Origin: Euzebyella saccharophila
GTDB taxonomy: Bacteria > Bacteroidota > Bacteroidia > Flavobacteriales > Flavobacteriaceae
Direction of reading: 5' to 3'
DNA length: 64,000 bases
Assembly: GCF_014855495.1 (NCBI RefSeq)
Contig: NZ_JACYFJ010000005.1
Coordinates: forward strand, 1 to 64,000
Under the pieces are notes generated by a model. The model was given only the letters and a program-made list of their open reading frames with translations, was not told the origin of the DNA and did no database searches. The translations under genes were made by a program, and so were the position numbers. Of this stretch, positions 42,514 to 51,862 are shown one piece after another (position 1 is the first letter of the stretch; each line of letters starts with the position of its first letter).

Positions 42514-43695
42514 TTATTGCTCATACATATTTATAACTTCAAGTATCATGCCACAGCCTTCCTCTATTTCTTTCTTTGAAATGGTTAGGGGAGGAGAGAT
42601 GCGCAGGGCTCTAGGTTCAAACTGCAACCAGAATAAAATCAGCCCTTTTTTGGCACATGTCAATATTACATGATTGGCCATTTCGGCCGTTTTTAAAATA
42701 GGTGCAAGCATTAGGCCCTTACCTCTTATTTCCAGTATATTTTCATGTTGTAGTAGTTCTCTAAAGAGTTGTTCCTTTTCGGATACCTCCAACATTATAC
42801 TTGTTTCCTGAAGCTCTCTAAGGGTTGCCAAGGAAGCGGCTGCAATCACCGGATTACCGCCAAAAGTTGTAATATGTCCTAATTTAGGGCCCTGTTGTAG
42901 GTGGGACATTAATTCTATGGAAGCCACAAAGGCACCTACTGGCATTCCAGAGGCCATTCCTTTACCAATAACCAGTATATCTGGCGCAATTTCATACTGC
43001 TCAAAGGCAAAAAATGTTCCTGTTCTGCCGAAGCCGGGCTGTATTTCGTCCAAAATTAATAGGGCCCCAGTCTCATGGCAGCGTTCCCTAACTTTTTTAA
43101 GGTAGTTAGCCGTAGGTAGAATAAATCCTCCTCCTCCTTGAATGGTTTCAAGAACAACGCCTGCTGTTTTTGAGGTGATACGAGCTAAATCTTCCTCATC
43201 ATTATAATTAATAAAGGAAACATCCGGTAAAAGTGGCCTGAATGGGCCTTTCCTTTCTTCCTTTCCTAAAAGGCTCAAACTGCCCATGGTATTGCCATGG
43301 TAGGCGTTTTTGGCGGCAATGAGTTCGCTACGGCCTGTGGCCCTTCTAGCTAATTTTATAGCTCCCTCAATGGCTTCGGTACCCGAGTTTACTAAATACG
43401 TACTTTGTAAATTGGGAGGAAGAAGGGAGGCTAATAATTTGGTGTAATTGACAGCAGGACTTTGCGCATATTCTCCATAAACCATTACGTGCATGTACTT
43501 TTCTGCCTGCTCCTGTATGGCCTTAACAACTTTAGGGTGACAATGCCCCAAAGTACAGGCAGAAACCCCTGCCACAAAATCTAGATAGGGTTGGCCCTTT
43601 TCATCATAAATATAGCTTCCTTTGGCCTTGGACACTTCCATCGCTAACGGATGTGGAGAAGTTTGGGCCTGGAATTTCAAGAAATCTTCTTTCAT
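42514..43695 (-). CDS. Class III aminotransferase (aspartate aminotransferase family)
   Basis: The 393-aa PLP enzyme has YLDFVAGVSACTLGHCHPKVV at about 39-58 in two parts, LVNSGTEAIEGAIKLAR at about 101-117, LDEIQPGFGRTGTFF at about 212-226 and the PLP Lys in VIGKGMASGMPVGAF at about 239-253. It is a class III omega-aminotransferase of the acetylornithine type, but no arginine genes lie beside it, so the substrate is open. It is 14 bases downstream of the OstA-like gene, an arrangement that suggests an operon. It shows no loss of catalytic residues. Confidence 0.88.
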   Translation of the reverse strand: MKEDFLKFQAQTSPHPLAMEVSKAKGSYIYDEKGQPYLDFVAGVSACTLGHCHPKVVKAIQEQAEKYMHVMVYGEYAQSPAVNYTKLLASLLPPNLQSTYLVNSGTEAIEGAIKLARRATGRSELIAAKNAYHGNTMGSLSLLGKEERKGPFRPLLPDVSFINYNDEEDLARITSKTAGVVLETIQGGGGFILPTANYLKKVRERCHETGALLILDEIQPGFGRTGTFFAFEQYEIAPDILVIGKGMASGMPVGAFVASIELMSHLQQGPKLGHITTFGGNPVIAAASLATLRELQETSIMLEVSEKEQLFRELLQHENILEIRGKGLMLAPILKTAEMANHVILTCAKKGLILFWLQFEPRALRISPPLTISKKEIEEGCGMILEVINMYEQ

Positions 43696-43709
43696 GGCCT
43701 CTTTTAAAA

Positions 43710-45461
43710 TTATTGAAATTGATTGGGGTCAGAGGTAACCTTTACTTGTTTGGGCCTATCAGCAACAGAGGGGCGCTCTTTTTTTACCGGAGTAGAAGGA
43801 ATACCGTTAATGGGATCATTGGAATTTTGTGATCGCTCCGCTTCTTCTGCGTCAATATCAATGGGATTGTCAATACCCCTAATTACAACCAGCTCAAGAT
43901 TTTTGTCATCTTCGTCAAAGATGTCCTCCATTTTTATAATGCGCTCATCACCGCGCCAAATAAAACCTTTTAATTTTCTGCTCTCAACAGGAAGCTCTTT
44001 TTCCGGAAATATATCACCGTCCGGATCGGTAAAAAAGGTAAGGTCTTCTACATCATTATTGGCCATTGTAATTCTAATTTTACTACAAATGGTTTTGTCT
44101 ATACCAATTAATTGGTCCTCATCATTGTACATGTAATAGATTACCTCTGTATTTTTGATAAGGTCTATAACCTTGAGCTCATTATCTTTAAACTTGCCAA
44201 AAAGGTCCTTTCCTTTGGCTTGATTATACCCCGTTTTACTAATACTGTCCAAGGAAACAATAAAAGCATTGTTAATTACCTTGAGAGAATCCATTTTCTC
44301 CGTCTTTAGGTTGGAAATTAAATGGATGCTATCTCCGGTCATTTGATTCTCCCCATTCCACAGAACGGGATTTTTTATCAATTGGGTGATGCCGGTCTTT
44401 TCTGAAAAATGAAGCGAATCACATTTGCCGCTTAAATCTGTTTTATAGAATTTAGCATTGTGAAAGGCTCTGGAAATTCTGTTCTGAGGCTTACCGGTAA
44501 CCATTAAGGTGTCTCCGTGCATGTAAAGGGAATCTTGTTCTACCAAACTTATGGAAACGGCCCTTCTTGTAGCGAAAACGGAATCCTTTGCTTTAAAAAC
44601 TTCTGCGTAATGGGCCTTGATAACCCCGTTGTTTACAGTGTCCGTAACTACAATATTATTGGTGGCCGAAGCAAATTCCGAAGCCTTGTCAAAATAGACG
44701 CTATCGCCTTCTATAATTCTGTTATTGTAATCTATTCGGGTGTTCTTAATTCCGTACCCACTTTCTATCTTGGTATCATAAAATCCTCTTTCACAATAGA
44801 TTTTATAGCTTTCTCCCGTAATTGTGGAAGGTCCGTACATGTAGGCGTTCTTGGAATTGGTATAGTAATCCAAACGTTCTGAGTCCAAGGTATACTGAGG
44901 ATTATCAATATGTACACTGTCCAGAAACTGATATTTTTTCAACTCCATAAAATATCTTCCAATTTCACTGGTAAGTGTATTGGTAGAATCTATAATGGTC
45001 CCTGAGCTATTGTAGTAAGATTCCTGATTTTCACGGTCAAAATATAGGGTGTCAGTTTTTAAGGTCATCTTACCCGTTTGTTGGTCCGCTTCAAGAAGCA
45101 CGTCTTCAAAAGCTTTGGCCAATTTGGTTTCCCCGTCATAATTTATTTTACCGCTTGTGAGTTCTATAGAGTCACCTTGTTGCAGTCTAACATTACCTAA
45201 TGCTCTCAGGCGGTTTTCCTTTTGATAGTAAATAGCAATATCGCACCAGAGGTCCGCACCTTGATGTTCAAACTGTACCTGCCTGTTGTCCTTGCTAAAG
45301 ATGGAGGCTCCCGGAAACTTAGCCTCGTTTTTGGTAAAGTTGGCGCCGTATACAATATTTATTTGCCTGCTTTGTGTGGTATCTTTAGCGGCATTTGGGT
45401 TTTGGGCCAATACGGGAATGGCACAAAGGAAAAAAAATAGAATTCGAAAGAGCAGATTCAA
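43710..45461 (-). CDS. OstA-like (LptA/OstA domain) outer-membrane assembly protein
   Basis: The 583-aa protein has a signal peptide (CAIPVLAQ). The N-terminal half is made of OstA/LptA-type beta strands (INIVYGANFTKNEAKFPGAS, QFEHQGADLWCDIAIYYQKEN, GNVRLQQGDSIELTSGKINYDG), the jelly-roll fold that carries lipopolysaccharide in LptA and LptD. The C-terminal part is polar with a Pro-rich tail and no barrel. It is likely a periplasmic or envelope lipopolysaccharide transport helper. The apparent start is TTG, with no ATG near the signal peptide. Confidence 0.85.
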   Translation of the reverse strand: MNLLFRILFFFLCAIPVLAQNPNAAKDTTQSRQINIVYGANFTKNEAKFPGASIFSKDNRQVQFEHQGADLWCDIAIYYQKENRLRALGNVRLQQGDSIELTSGKINYDGETKLAKAFEDVLLEADQQTGKMTLKTDTLYFDRENQESYYNSSGTIIDSTNTLTSEIGRYFMELKKYQFLDSVHIDNPQYTLDSERLDYYTNSKNAYMYGPSTITGESYKIYCERGFYDTKIESGYGIKNTRIDYNNRIIEGDSVYFDKASEFASATNNIVVTDTVNNGVIKAHYAEVFKAKDSVFATRRAVSISLVEQDSLYMHGDTLMVTGKPQNRISRAFHNAKFYKTDLSGKCDSLHFSEKTGITQLIKNPVLWNGENQMTGDSIHLISNLKTEKMDSLKVINNAFIVSLDSISKTGYNQAKGKDLFGKFKDNELKVIDLIKNTEVIYYMYNDEDQLIGIDKTICSKIRITMANNDVEDLTFFTDPDGDIFPEKELPVESRKLKGFIWRGDERIIKMEDIFDEDDKNLELVVIRGIDNPIDIDAEEAERSQNSNDPINGIPSTPVKKERPSVADRPKQVKVTSDPNQFQ

Positions 45462-45503
45462 TTTTCTCTGTAATTTTTGACCAAAATTAGCCTTTTTAGC
45501 CCT

Positions 45504-45563
45504 TAAAAATTGGAGTTTAGCATAGATTTAGGAAGTAAAACGTTGCCAAACCTATGCTAAACT
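45504..45563 (-). terminator. Possible long-loop terminator behind purA
   Basis: A perfect 12-bp inverted repeat, AGTTTAGCATAG (45514-45525) and CTATGCTAAACT (45552-45563), encloses a 26-base loop. On the minus strand it lies just behind the purA stop and is followed by CCAATTTTT, so it may end purA transcription. The loop is long for a terminator; a regulatory hairpin is also possible. Confidence 0.45.
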
Positions 45564-45567
45564 AAGA

Positions 45568-46839
45568 TTATCTCAAAATTGTCTGCGTACGATCCGGCCC
45601 TACGGAAACAATGGTGATAGGCACTTCTAGTTCCTTTTCCAAAAATGAGATATAGGACTTTAACGCTTCCGGAAGTTCTTCAGCACTACTCATTTTGGTA
45701 AGGTCTTCTTTCCAGCCCTTCATTTCACTGTAAATAGGCGTTACGTTCTCCGCTTCAATATTGTAAGGTAAATGGGTAATTTCTTCTCCCTTGTAGTTGT
45801 AAGCGGTACATACTTTTATAGATTCAAATCCACTAAGAACATCGGCTTTCATCATCATTAATTGGGTAACCCCGTTCACCTGAACGGCATATTTGAGGGC
45901 AACCAAATCTAACCAACCACAACGCCTTGGCCTACCTGTAGTAGCTCCAAATTCATTACCTACACGACCCATGGTCTCTCCATCTTCATCGAAAAGCTCG
46001 GTTGGAAAAGGTCCGCTACCAACTCTGGTAGTATAGGCCTTAAAAATTCCTTTTACATCTCCTATTTGATTAGGGGCCACCCCTAGACCGGTACAGGCTC
46101 CTGCAGCTGTAGTATTGCTGGAAGTTACGAATGGATAGGTTCCAAAATCAATATCCAATAAAGACCCCTGCGCACCCTCTGCCAAAATTTTCTTACCAGA
46201 TTTTTGAGCTTGGAATAAATATTCTTCACTGTCTATGAAAGTGAGCTGTTTCAATTCTTCAACGGAAGCAAAAAAGTCGGTTTCCAATTCCGCCAAATCA
46301 TATTCGATATCTACATTGTAGTAATCGATCATAGCTTCGTGCTTGTCTGCCAGAGCTCTATACTTCTCTTTCCAGTCATCCATTTCAAGATCACCTACCC
46401 TCATGCCGTTCCTGCCGGTTTTGTCCATATAGGTTGGGCCAATACCCTTAAGGGTGGAACCAATTTTGGCTTTACCCTTTGCTGTTTCAGAAGCCGCATC
46501 CAATAAACGGTGGGTAGGTAAGATTAAATGGGCCTTTCTTGAAATGAGCAATTTCGATTTAATATCGATTTTAAACTCTTTTAAGGCATCTAGCTCCTTT
46601 TTAAAAATAACGGGATCTATAACCACTCCGTTGCCCACCACGTTCACTGCATTTTTGTGAAAAATTCCGGATGGAATTGTATGCAACACGTGTTTTATTC
46701 CGTCAAATTCAAGAGTATGCCCTGCATTTGGACCGCCCTGGAAACGGGCGATAATATCATAGTTCTTGGTCAGTACATCAACGATTTTACCTTTACCTTC
46801 GTCTCCCCACTGTAATCCTAACAATAAATCTACTGCCAT
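45568..46839 (-). CDS. purA: Adenylosuccinate synthase
   Basis: The 423-aa enzyme joins IMP and aspartate with GTP to give adenylosuccinate, the first step to AMP. Seen are GLQWGDEGKGKIVDVL at about 8-23, FQGGPNAGHTLEFDG at about 34-48, IGSTLKGIGPTYMDKTGR at about 126-143, AEGAQGSLLDIDFGTYPFVTSS at about 217-238 in two parts, and GATTGRPRRCGWLD at about 297-310. All are standard catalytic and IMP-binding motifs, and the length is normal. It is 12 bases after the Fur-family gene, and the two are probably co-transcribed. Confidence 0.97.
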   Translation of the reverse strand: MAVDLLLGLQWGDEGKGKIVDVLTKNYDIIARFQGGPNAGHTLEFDGIKHVLHTIPSGIFHKNAVNVVGNGVVIDPVIFKKELDALKEFKIDIKSKLLISRKAHLILPTHRLLDAASETAKGKAKIGSTLKGIGPTYMDKTGRNGMRVGDLEMDDWKEKYRALADKHEAMIDYYNVDIEYDLAELETDFFASVEELKQLTFIDSEEYLFQAQKSGKKILAEGAQGSLLDIDFGTYPFVTSSNTTAAGACTGLGVAPNQIGDVKGIFKAYTTRVGSGPFPTELFDEDGETMGRVGNEFGATTGRPRRCGWLDLVALKYAVQVNGVTQLMMMKADVLSGFESIKVCTAYNYKGEEITHLPYNIEAENVTPIYSEMKGWKEDLTKMSSAEELPEALKSYISFLEKELEVPITIVSVGPDRTQTILR

Positions 46840-46851
46840 TAAAAAATTCGC

Positions 46852-47307
46852 TTAGCTGTTGGTTTTTTCATTTTTGTTTCGAGTGCCATAAAAATAGAGG
46901 GAATGGGTGTTGATCTTAATATCAAAAACCTCTTCTATGGTCTTTTTTATAGACTGTATCCTAGGGTCGCAAAATTCTACCACCTCACCGGTATCCGTAA
47001 GGATGACGTGGTCATGCTGGCGATCAAAATAGGATTTTTCATATTGTGCCTGGCTTTTGCCAAACTGGTGCTTGCGTACCAACTTACAGTCTAAGAGAAG
47101 TTCTATCGTATTGTAAAGCGTAGCCCTACTTACCCGGTAGTTTTTATTTTTCATGTTTATGTAAAGCGACTCAATATCAAAATGCTCATCACTTTCATAA
47201 ATTTCTTGAAGAATAGCATAACGTTCCGGAGTTTTTCTATGTCCGTTATCCTCTAGGAATGAGGTAAAAACGTTCTTTACTATTTCTTGATTTTTATTAT
47301 CTGCCAT
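46852..47307 (-). CDS. Fur family transcriptional regulator
   Basis: The roughly 151-aa protein has the winged-helix domain of Fur ([42 protein letters not shown]) and a dimerisation domain with [19 protein letters not shown]. The usual structural-zinc CxxC pairs are absent; only isolated Cys residues remain, while the His-rich sensing site is partly kept. The frame is open to 47334, but the ATG at 47307 gives the more usual start. It lies between the RelA/SpoT gene and purA. Whether it senses iron, zinc or peroxide cannot be told. Confidence 0.88.
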   Translation of the reverse strand: MADNKNQEIVKNVFTSFLEDNGHRKTPERYAILQEIYESDEHFDIESLYINMKNKNYRVSRATLYNTIELLLDCKLVRKHQFGKSQAQYEKSYFDRQHDHVILTDTGEVVEFCDPRIQSIKKTIEEVFDIKINTHSLYFYGTRNKNEKTNS

Positions 47308-47361
47308 AACAGGTTTACGTACTTCAATTTGCAAATGTACAGTTATATTTTAATTACCTAT

Positions 47362-49566
47362 CTAGATTCTTGTTACTTTATCGATTCCTTGAATTTTCTT
47401 GAGGTTATCCATTAACTGTTTAAGAATGCCGTTGTTTTTGACCACCACGGTAATTCTTCCTGTAAAAGTGCCACCGTCCGTACTAAAGTTGAGGTTTTTC
47501 ATGTTCACGTGCATCTCATCAGAAATAATTTCCGTTATTTCATTTACAAGACCTAAATTATCAATTCCCGTAAGTTTTATCTCCGATCTAAATTCTTCTT
47601 GGGTAGAATCTATCCACTTAGCCTGAATGATCCTGTACGCATAATTGGATTGAAGCTGTATGGAATTGGGACAGTTTTTCTTATGCACTTTAATGCCTTC
47701 GTTTACGGTTACAAAACCAAAAACATCATCCCCAGGTATGGGATTACAGCATTTACTAAGGGTATAGTCTAATTTTTCTTCTTCCTTTCCAAAAACAAGT
47801 ACGTCATATTTGGTAGTTATTTCCTCCCTGTCAATAGTCTCCGGAACAGGGTTTCTTTTAATTTTATTTTTAAAGAAACTAATGAAGGCATTGCTATAGG
47901 ATGAAACAAAATCTTTGATCATCTGGTTATCTATAGCTCCAATACCTACCCTGTAAAAAAGGTCCAAACTGGTTTTTAACTTAAAAAACACCACCATTTT
48001 ATTGATGGAATCTTCATTCAGGGTGATTTTCTGCGATTTTAGTTTACGACGTAAAATTTCTTTCCCGTCTTCGGCAACCGATTTCTTTTCTTCCCTTAGC
48101 GAGGATTTTATTTTGGCCCTGGAGCGAGCTGTAGTGGCATAATCCAACCAATTTTGATTTGGTTTTGCTTGATCGGATGTTATAATCTCTACCTGGTCTC
48201 CACTTTGTAGGGTGGTGTTCAAGGGTACCAGTTTCCCGTTTACTTTGGCTCCTCTCGTGCGCATTCCCACTTCTGTATGAATGTGGAAAGCAAAATCTAA
48301 TGGGGTAGCTCCTTTGGGGAGTGATTTTAATTCACCTTTAGGTGTAAAAACAAAAATCTCCTTTGAATAAAGGTTGAGTTTAAACTCCTCCACAAAATCT
48401 ATAGCGTTGCTATTGGCGTTCTCCAATGCTTCTTGTAGGCGATTGAGCCACATTTCAATACCCATTTCCTTTTGCTCGCCGTGTTTGTACTTAAAATGGG
48501 CGGCATAACCTTTTTCAGCAATTTCATGCATGCGCTCACTACGGATCTGTACTTCTACCCAACGTCCTTTGGGGCCCATAACCGTTATGTGCAAGGCTTC
48601 ATATCCAGTAGATTTTGGTGAAGAAATCCAATCCCGTAAACGTACCGGATTGGGTGTAAAATGGTCTGTAACTATGGAGTAAATCTTCCAAGCCAAAAAC
48701 TTTTCGTTTTGGCGGTCAGATTTGTAAATGATACGTATGGCAAACTTGTCATAAATCTCGTCAAATCCCACATTTTGGGCTTTCATCTTTCTCCTAATGG
48801 AGAAAATCGATTTCATGCGCCCCTTAATAAGATAATTGAGGCCTTCAGCCTTTAAACTATTGTCAATAACTTGCGAAAAAGCATCAATATAAGCTAGTTG
48901 TTCTTCCTTGGAGTCTTCAATTTTCTCTTTGATATCCCTGTACACATCAGGTTCGGTGTATTTAAGACTCAGGTCCTCTAGGTCCGTTTTTATATTGTAG
49001 AGACCGATCCTGTGTGCTAGCGGAGCGTAAATATATAGGGTTTCAGAGGCCATCTGAACTTGTTTATGCTCTGGCATGGAATCCATGGTGAGCATATTGT
49101 GGTAGCGATCGGCAATTTTTATAAGGATTACCCTAACATCATCGTGAAGGGTGAGAAGCATTTTGCGAAAGTTCTCTGCCTGCTGAGATGTGCTCATGTC
49201 CTTCTTGAGGTGGGCAATTTTCGTTAGGCCGTCCACAATTCGGGCAATGGTCTCCCCGAACATGCGCTCCATGTCATCCAAGGTATAATCTGAATCTTCC
49301 ACCACGTCATGGAGAAGGGCAGAGGCAATGGAGGTGGCATCCAACCCAATTTCAGAAGCGACAATTTTAGCAACAGCTATTGGATGGAAAATATAGGCTT
49401 CGCCCGATTTTCTTCGTTGGTCTTTATGGGCGTCAATCGCTATCTCAAAAGCCGAACGAATGAGTGTTTTATCATCATCTGATAAGTGCTGATAGCTTAT
49501 CCGAAGCAATTCTTTATACTGCTTGGCTATCTCTTTATTTTCCTGTTCTAAAGCTGCCTCCGTCAT
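47362..49566 (-). CDS. Bifunctional RelA/SpoT (p)ppGpp synthetase/hydrolase
   Basis: The 734-aa protein makes and breaks (p)ppGpp, the stringent-response alarmone. Domains in order are HD hydrolase with LLHDVVEDSDYTLDDM at about 85-100, synthetase with RLRDWISSPKSTGYEALH at about 317-334 and WVEVQIRSERMHEIAEKG, TGS with VFTPKGELKSLPKGATPLDF at about 405-424, and a C-terminal ACT domain (IDNLGLVNEITEII). Both catalytic motifs look intact, so it should be bifunctional. The synthetase RxKD motif reads RLRD. It precedes the Fur gene on the same strand. Confidence 0.95.
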   Translation of the reverse strand: MTEAALEQENKEIAKQYKELLRISYQHLSDDDKTLIRSAFEIAIDAHKDQRRKSGEAYIFHPIAVAKIVASEIGLDATSIASALLHDVVEDSDYTLDDMERMFGETIARIVDGLTKIAHLKKDMSTSQQAENFRKMLLTLHDDVRVILIKIADRYHNMLTMDSMPEHKQVQMASETLYIYAPLAHRIGLYNIKTDLEDLSLKYTEPDVYRDIKEKIEDSKEEQLAYIDAFSQVIDNSLKAEGLNYLIKGRMKSIFSIRRKMKAQNVGFDEIYDKFAIRIIYKSDRQNEKFLAWKIYSIVTDHFTPNPVRLRDWISSPKSTGYEALHITVMGPKGRWVEVQIRSERMHEIAEKGYAAHFKYKHGEQKEMGIEMWLNRLQEALENANSNAIDFVEEFKLNLYSKEIFVFTPKGELKSLPKGATPLDFAFHIHTEVGMRTRGAKVNGKLVPLNTTLQSGDQVEIITSDQAKPNQNWLDYATTARSRAKIKSSLREEKKSVAEDGKEILRRKLKSQKITLNEDSINKMVVFFKLKTSLDLFYRVGIGAIDNQMIKDFVSSYSNAFISFFKNKIKRNPVPETIDREEITTKYDVLVFGKEEEKLDYTLSKCCNPIPGDDVFGFVTVNEGIKVHKKNCPNSIQLQSNYAYRIIQAKWIDSTQEEFRSEIKLTGIDNLGLVNEITEIISDEMHVNMKNLNFSTDGGTFTGRITVVVKNNGILKQLMDNLKKIQGIDKVTRI

Positions 49567-49669
49567 AGTTAAATAAAAGTAGGATAATCTTTAAAGATTC
49601 ACAACAAAAATTATGCCCGTAGGGAGCCTTCAACCTAATGTTGGCCCATTATTCAAAAGTTTTGGGAAA

Positions 49670-50902
49670 CTATTTTTCGCTGATAAGATTGGCAATTCTT
49701 TTGGTTAAGGGTGGATGGGAATAGTGCATAAATACATAAGCCGGGTGCGGGGTCAAATTACTTAAACTGTTCTTGCTCAGCTTTTTTAAGGAGGTAATGA
49801 GTGGCAAGGCTGCATAGGTATGCTTTGCATAATTATCGGCCTGATATTCAAATTTCCGTGATAAGTGGTTCATGATTAGTCCAGTAATTTCAGAAATGGG
49901 GCTGTATAGAATACCAAAACCAACTAAAGCGGCATGAAAAGAAGGATTGGAGACGCCTATTGCATAGGATACTAGAGGATTGTTGACAAATAAAGAGAGG
50001 ATAAAAAGGGTAACTCCCGTTAATACTAATGAAGCTACAAGATTGTAGATAATGTGGTTTTTCTTGTAATGCCCTACCTCATGGGCCAATACGGCAACAA
50101 TTTCCTCTTCTTCCAGATCATTGATGAGGGTGTCAAAAAGGGTTACTCTTTTTTCCCTTCCAAAGCCGGAAAAATAGGCATTGGCTTTCGTAGATCTTTT
50201 AGACCCGTCAATAACAAATATGTTTTGCAGTTCAAAACCTACATTCTTTGCAAATTGTTCAATTTTACTTTTCAAGCTACCTTGCTCCAAGGGTGTTTGT
50301 TTGTTGAACAGGGGAACTATCAATTTGCTGTAAAAGAGATTCATGAAAAGTGTGAAAACTGAAATGATAAGCCAAGCATACAACCAAAAATAGGATCCGG
50401 CCCATTGAAAGAACCATATAATCAGGGAAAGCATTCCACCGCCAACGACCGCCAACATGGCCCAGCCCTTTAACTTATCTATAAAAAACAACCCTTTTGA
50501 AGTTTTGTTAAAGCCGAATTTCTCTTCGATTACAAAAGTGGAATAGTAGGAGAAGGGAAGCGAAATAAGGTCATTTCCTATAAAAATGATTCCAAAAAAT
50601 AAAAGGGCCATTAAAATAGGATTTGTGGTAATACCACGTACCAACTGGTCTACCCATTCAAAACCTCCAAAAAATAAAAAGCCTAATGTGAGAATTAGTG
50701 AGAAAGTGGAGGTGATGACTCCAAACTTATAGTTGGTTTTCTTGTAGGCCTGCGACTTTCTATACTCTTCTTCGTCAAAAACGTCCGTCAATCCTTCAGG
50801 AATAGGGTCATTATAATGTCTTGCGTTTAAATAATCCAAAAGGGTTTCAAGCACATATTGAAAGACCAGAATAGCAACAATGGCGTAAAACAATGTATTC
50901 AT
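49670..50902 (-). CDS. M48 family metallopeptidase (CAAX prenyl protease 1-like)
   Basis: The roughly 410-aa membrane protease has six to seven hydrophobic segments. The zinc site is VAVLAHEVGHYKKNH at about 270-284, with the third ligand in KFEYQADNYAKH at about 353-364. This is the M48A layout of Ste24-like proteases in the inner membrane, used for membrane protein quality control. The frame extends to 50941, but the ATG at 50902 (MNTLFYAIVAILVFQ) lies right before the first membrane helix and is preferred. It stands alone. Confidence 0.92.
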   Translation of the reverse strand: MNTLFYAIVAILVFQYVLETLLDYLNARHYNDPIPEGLTDVFDEEEYRKSQAYKKTNYKFGVITSTFSLILTLGFLFFGGFEWVDQLVRGITTNPILMALLFFGIIFIGNDLISLPFSYYSTFVIEEKFGFNKTSKGLFFIDKLKGWAMLAVVGGGMLSLIIWFFQWAGSYFWLYAWLIISVFTLFMNLFYSKLIVPLFNKQTPLEQGSLKSKIEQFAKNVGFELQNIFVIDGSKRSTKANAYFSGFGREKRVTLFDTLINDLEEEEIVAVLAHEVGHYKKNHIIYNLVASLVLTGVTLFILSLFVNNPLVSYAIGVSNPSFHAALVGFGILYSPISEITGLIMNHLSRKFEYQADNYAKHTYAALPLITSLKKLSKNSLSNLTPHPAYVFMHYSHPPLTKRIANLISEK

Positions 50903-50993
50903 TTTACTATGGTTTAAGGTTTGGTATGGTAGCATAACCAAGATTATGAATGGTTTTGCTTATAAACGGTCAGTATTTAGTTGCCAGAAACGA

Positions 50994-51800
50994 TTAGGTT
51001 CGTTGTCTTTTGGCCTCAAAGATAAGAATACCTGCGGATACGGACACATTCATACTGTCAATTTCGCCTTCCATGGGTATAATAATATTTTGGTGTGACT
51101 GGTCTAACCAGCTTTTCGACAGTCCCGTTGCCTCTGTACCTACGACTATGGCATTCGCACCTTTAAAATCAGCATTTAGATAATTGATGGAAGCGGTTAG
51201 TGCGGCACAATAAATTTTAATATTGTTTTGTTTGAGGAAACCGAGAATTTCTTCGGTACTGCCCATGGCCAGATTATTGGTGAACACACAGCCCACACTT
51301 GAACGGATAATATTGGGGTTATAAAGGTCGGTTATGGGGTTAGCAATAATTACCCCATCTAAATTTGCAGCATCTGCCGTTCGTAGGAGCGCCCCAATAT
51401 TTCCGGGCTTTTCGGGCGCCTCGGCTACTAGGATCAGCGGGTTGTTGGTCTTTAGGACGAAGGTGTCCAAAGTGTGGCTTCTGCTTTTGGCAATGACCAA
51501 AACACCTTCCGTAGTGCCACGGTGGGCCATTTTAAGGTAAACCTCATTGGTAACCGTAATAATTTCTGTGGAGGTCCCTGTTTTTGAAAGAAGCTGCTCC
51601 AATCTTTTTTCTTCACATAGTTGAGGTTGGAACAAAACACATTCTATTTCGAAATTAGCTCTGAGAGCGAGCTGTAGCTCACGTAGCCCTTCTATAATAA
51701 AGAGTCCGGTTTTCTTCCGCTCGCGGGATTTTTCTTTTAGCAGAACCACTTTTTTGACGAGCGAGTTCTGAACACTACTGATTTCCTTGAAACTTTGCAC
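50994..51800 (-). CDS. TrmH/SpoU family RNA methyltransferase
   Basis: The protein of about 268 residues has an N-terminal substrate-binding part (SLVKKVVLLKEKSRERKKTG, LFIIEGLRELQLAL) and the SpoU knot: LVAEAPEKPGNIGALLRTAD at about 130-149, ANPITDLYNPNIIRSSVGC, VVGTEATGLS and the terminal IPMEGEIDSMNVSVSAGIL. It should 2'-O-methylate rRNA or tRNA. The frame is open to a TTG at 51851, 12 bases from the divergent gene; the GTG at 51800 (MQSFKEISSVQNSLV) fits the family better. The target base is unknown. Confidence 0.9.
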   Translation of the reverse strand: MQSFKEISSVQNSLVKKVVLLKEKSRERKKTGLFIIEGLRELQLALRANFEIECVLFQPQLCEEKRLEQLLSKTGTSTEIITVTNEVYLKMAHRGTTEGVLVIAKSRSHTLDTFVLKTNNPLILVAEAPEKPGNIGALLRTADAANLDGVIIANPITDLYNPNIIRSSVGCVFTNNLAMGSTEEILGFLKQNNIKIYCAALTASINYLNADFKGANAIVVGTEATGLSKSWLDQSHQNIIIPMEGEIDSMNVSVSAGILIFEAKRQRT

Positions 51801-51862
51801 GGGGCAAATGTAAAGAAAAGCAAAATGCTTCGACCTAAGATCTAAAACCAAAAAACAACATC

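Noticed and set aside
43723-45480. Plus-strand ORFs opposite the OstA-like gene
   Set aside because: They are low-complexity, Ser- or hydrophobic-rich shadows of the real minus-strand gene.
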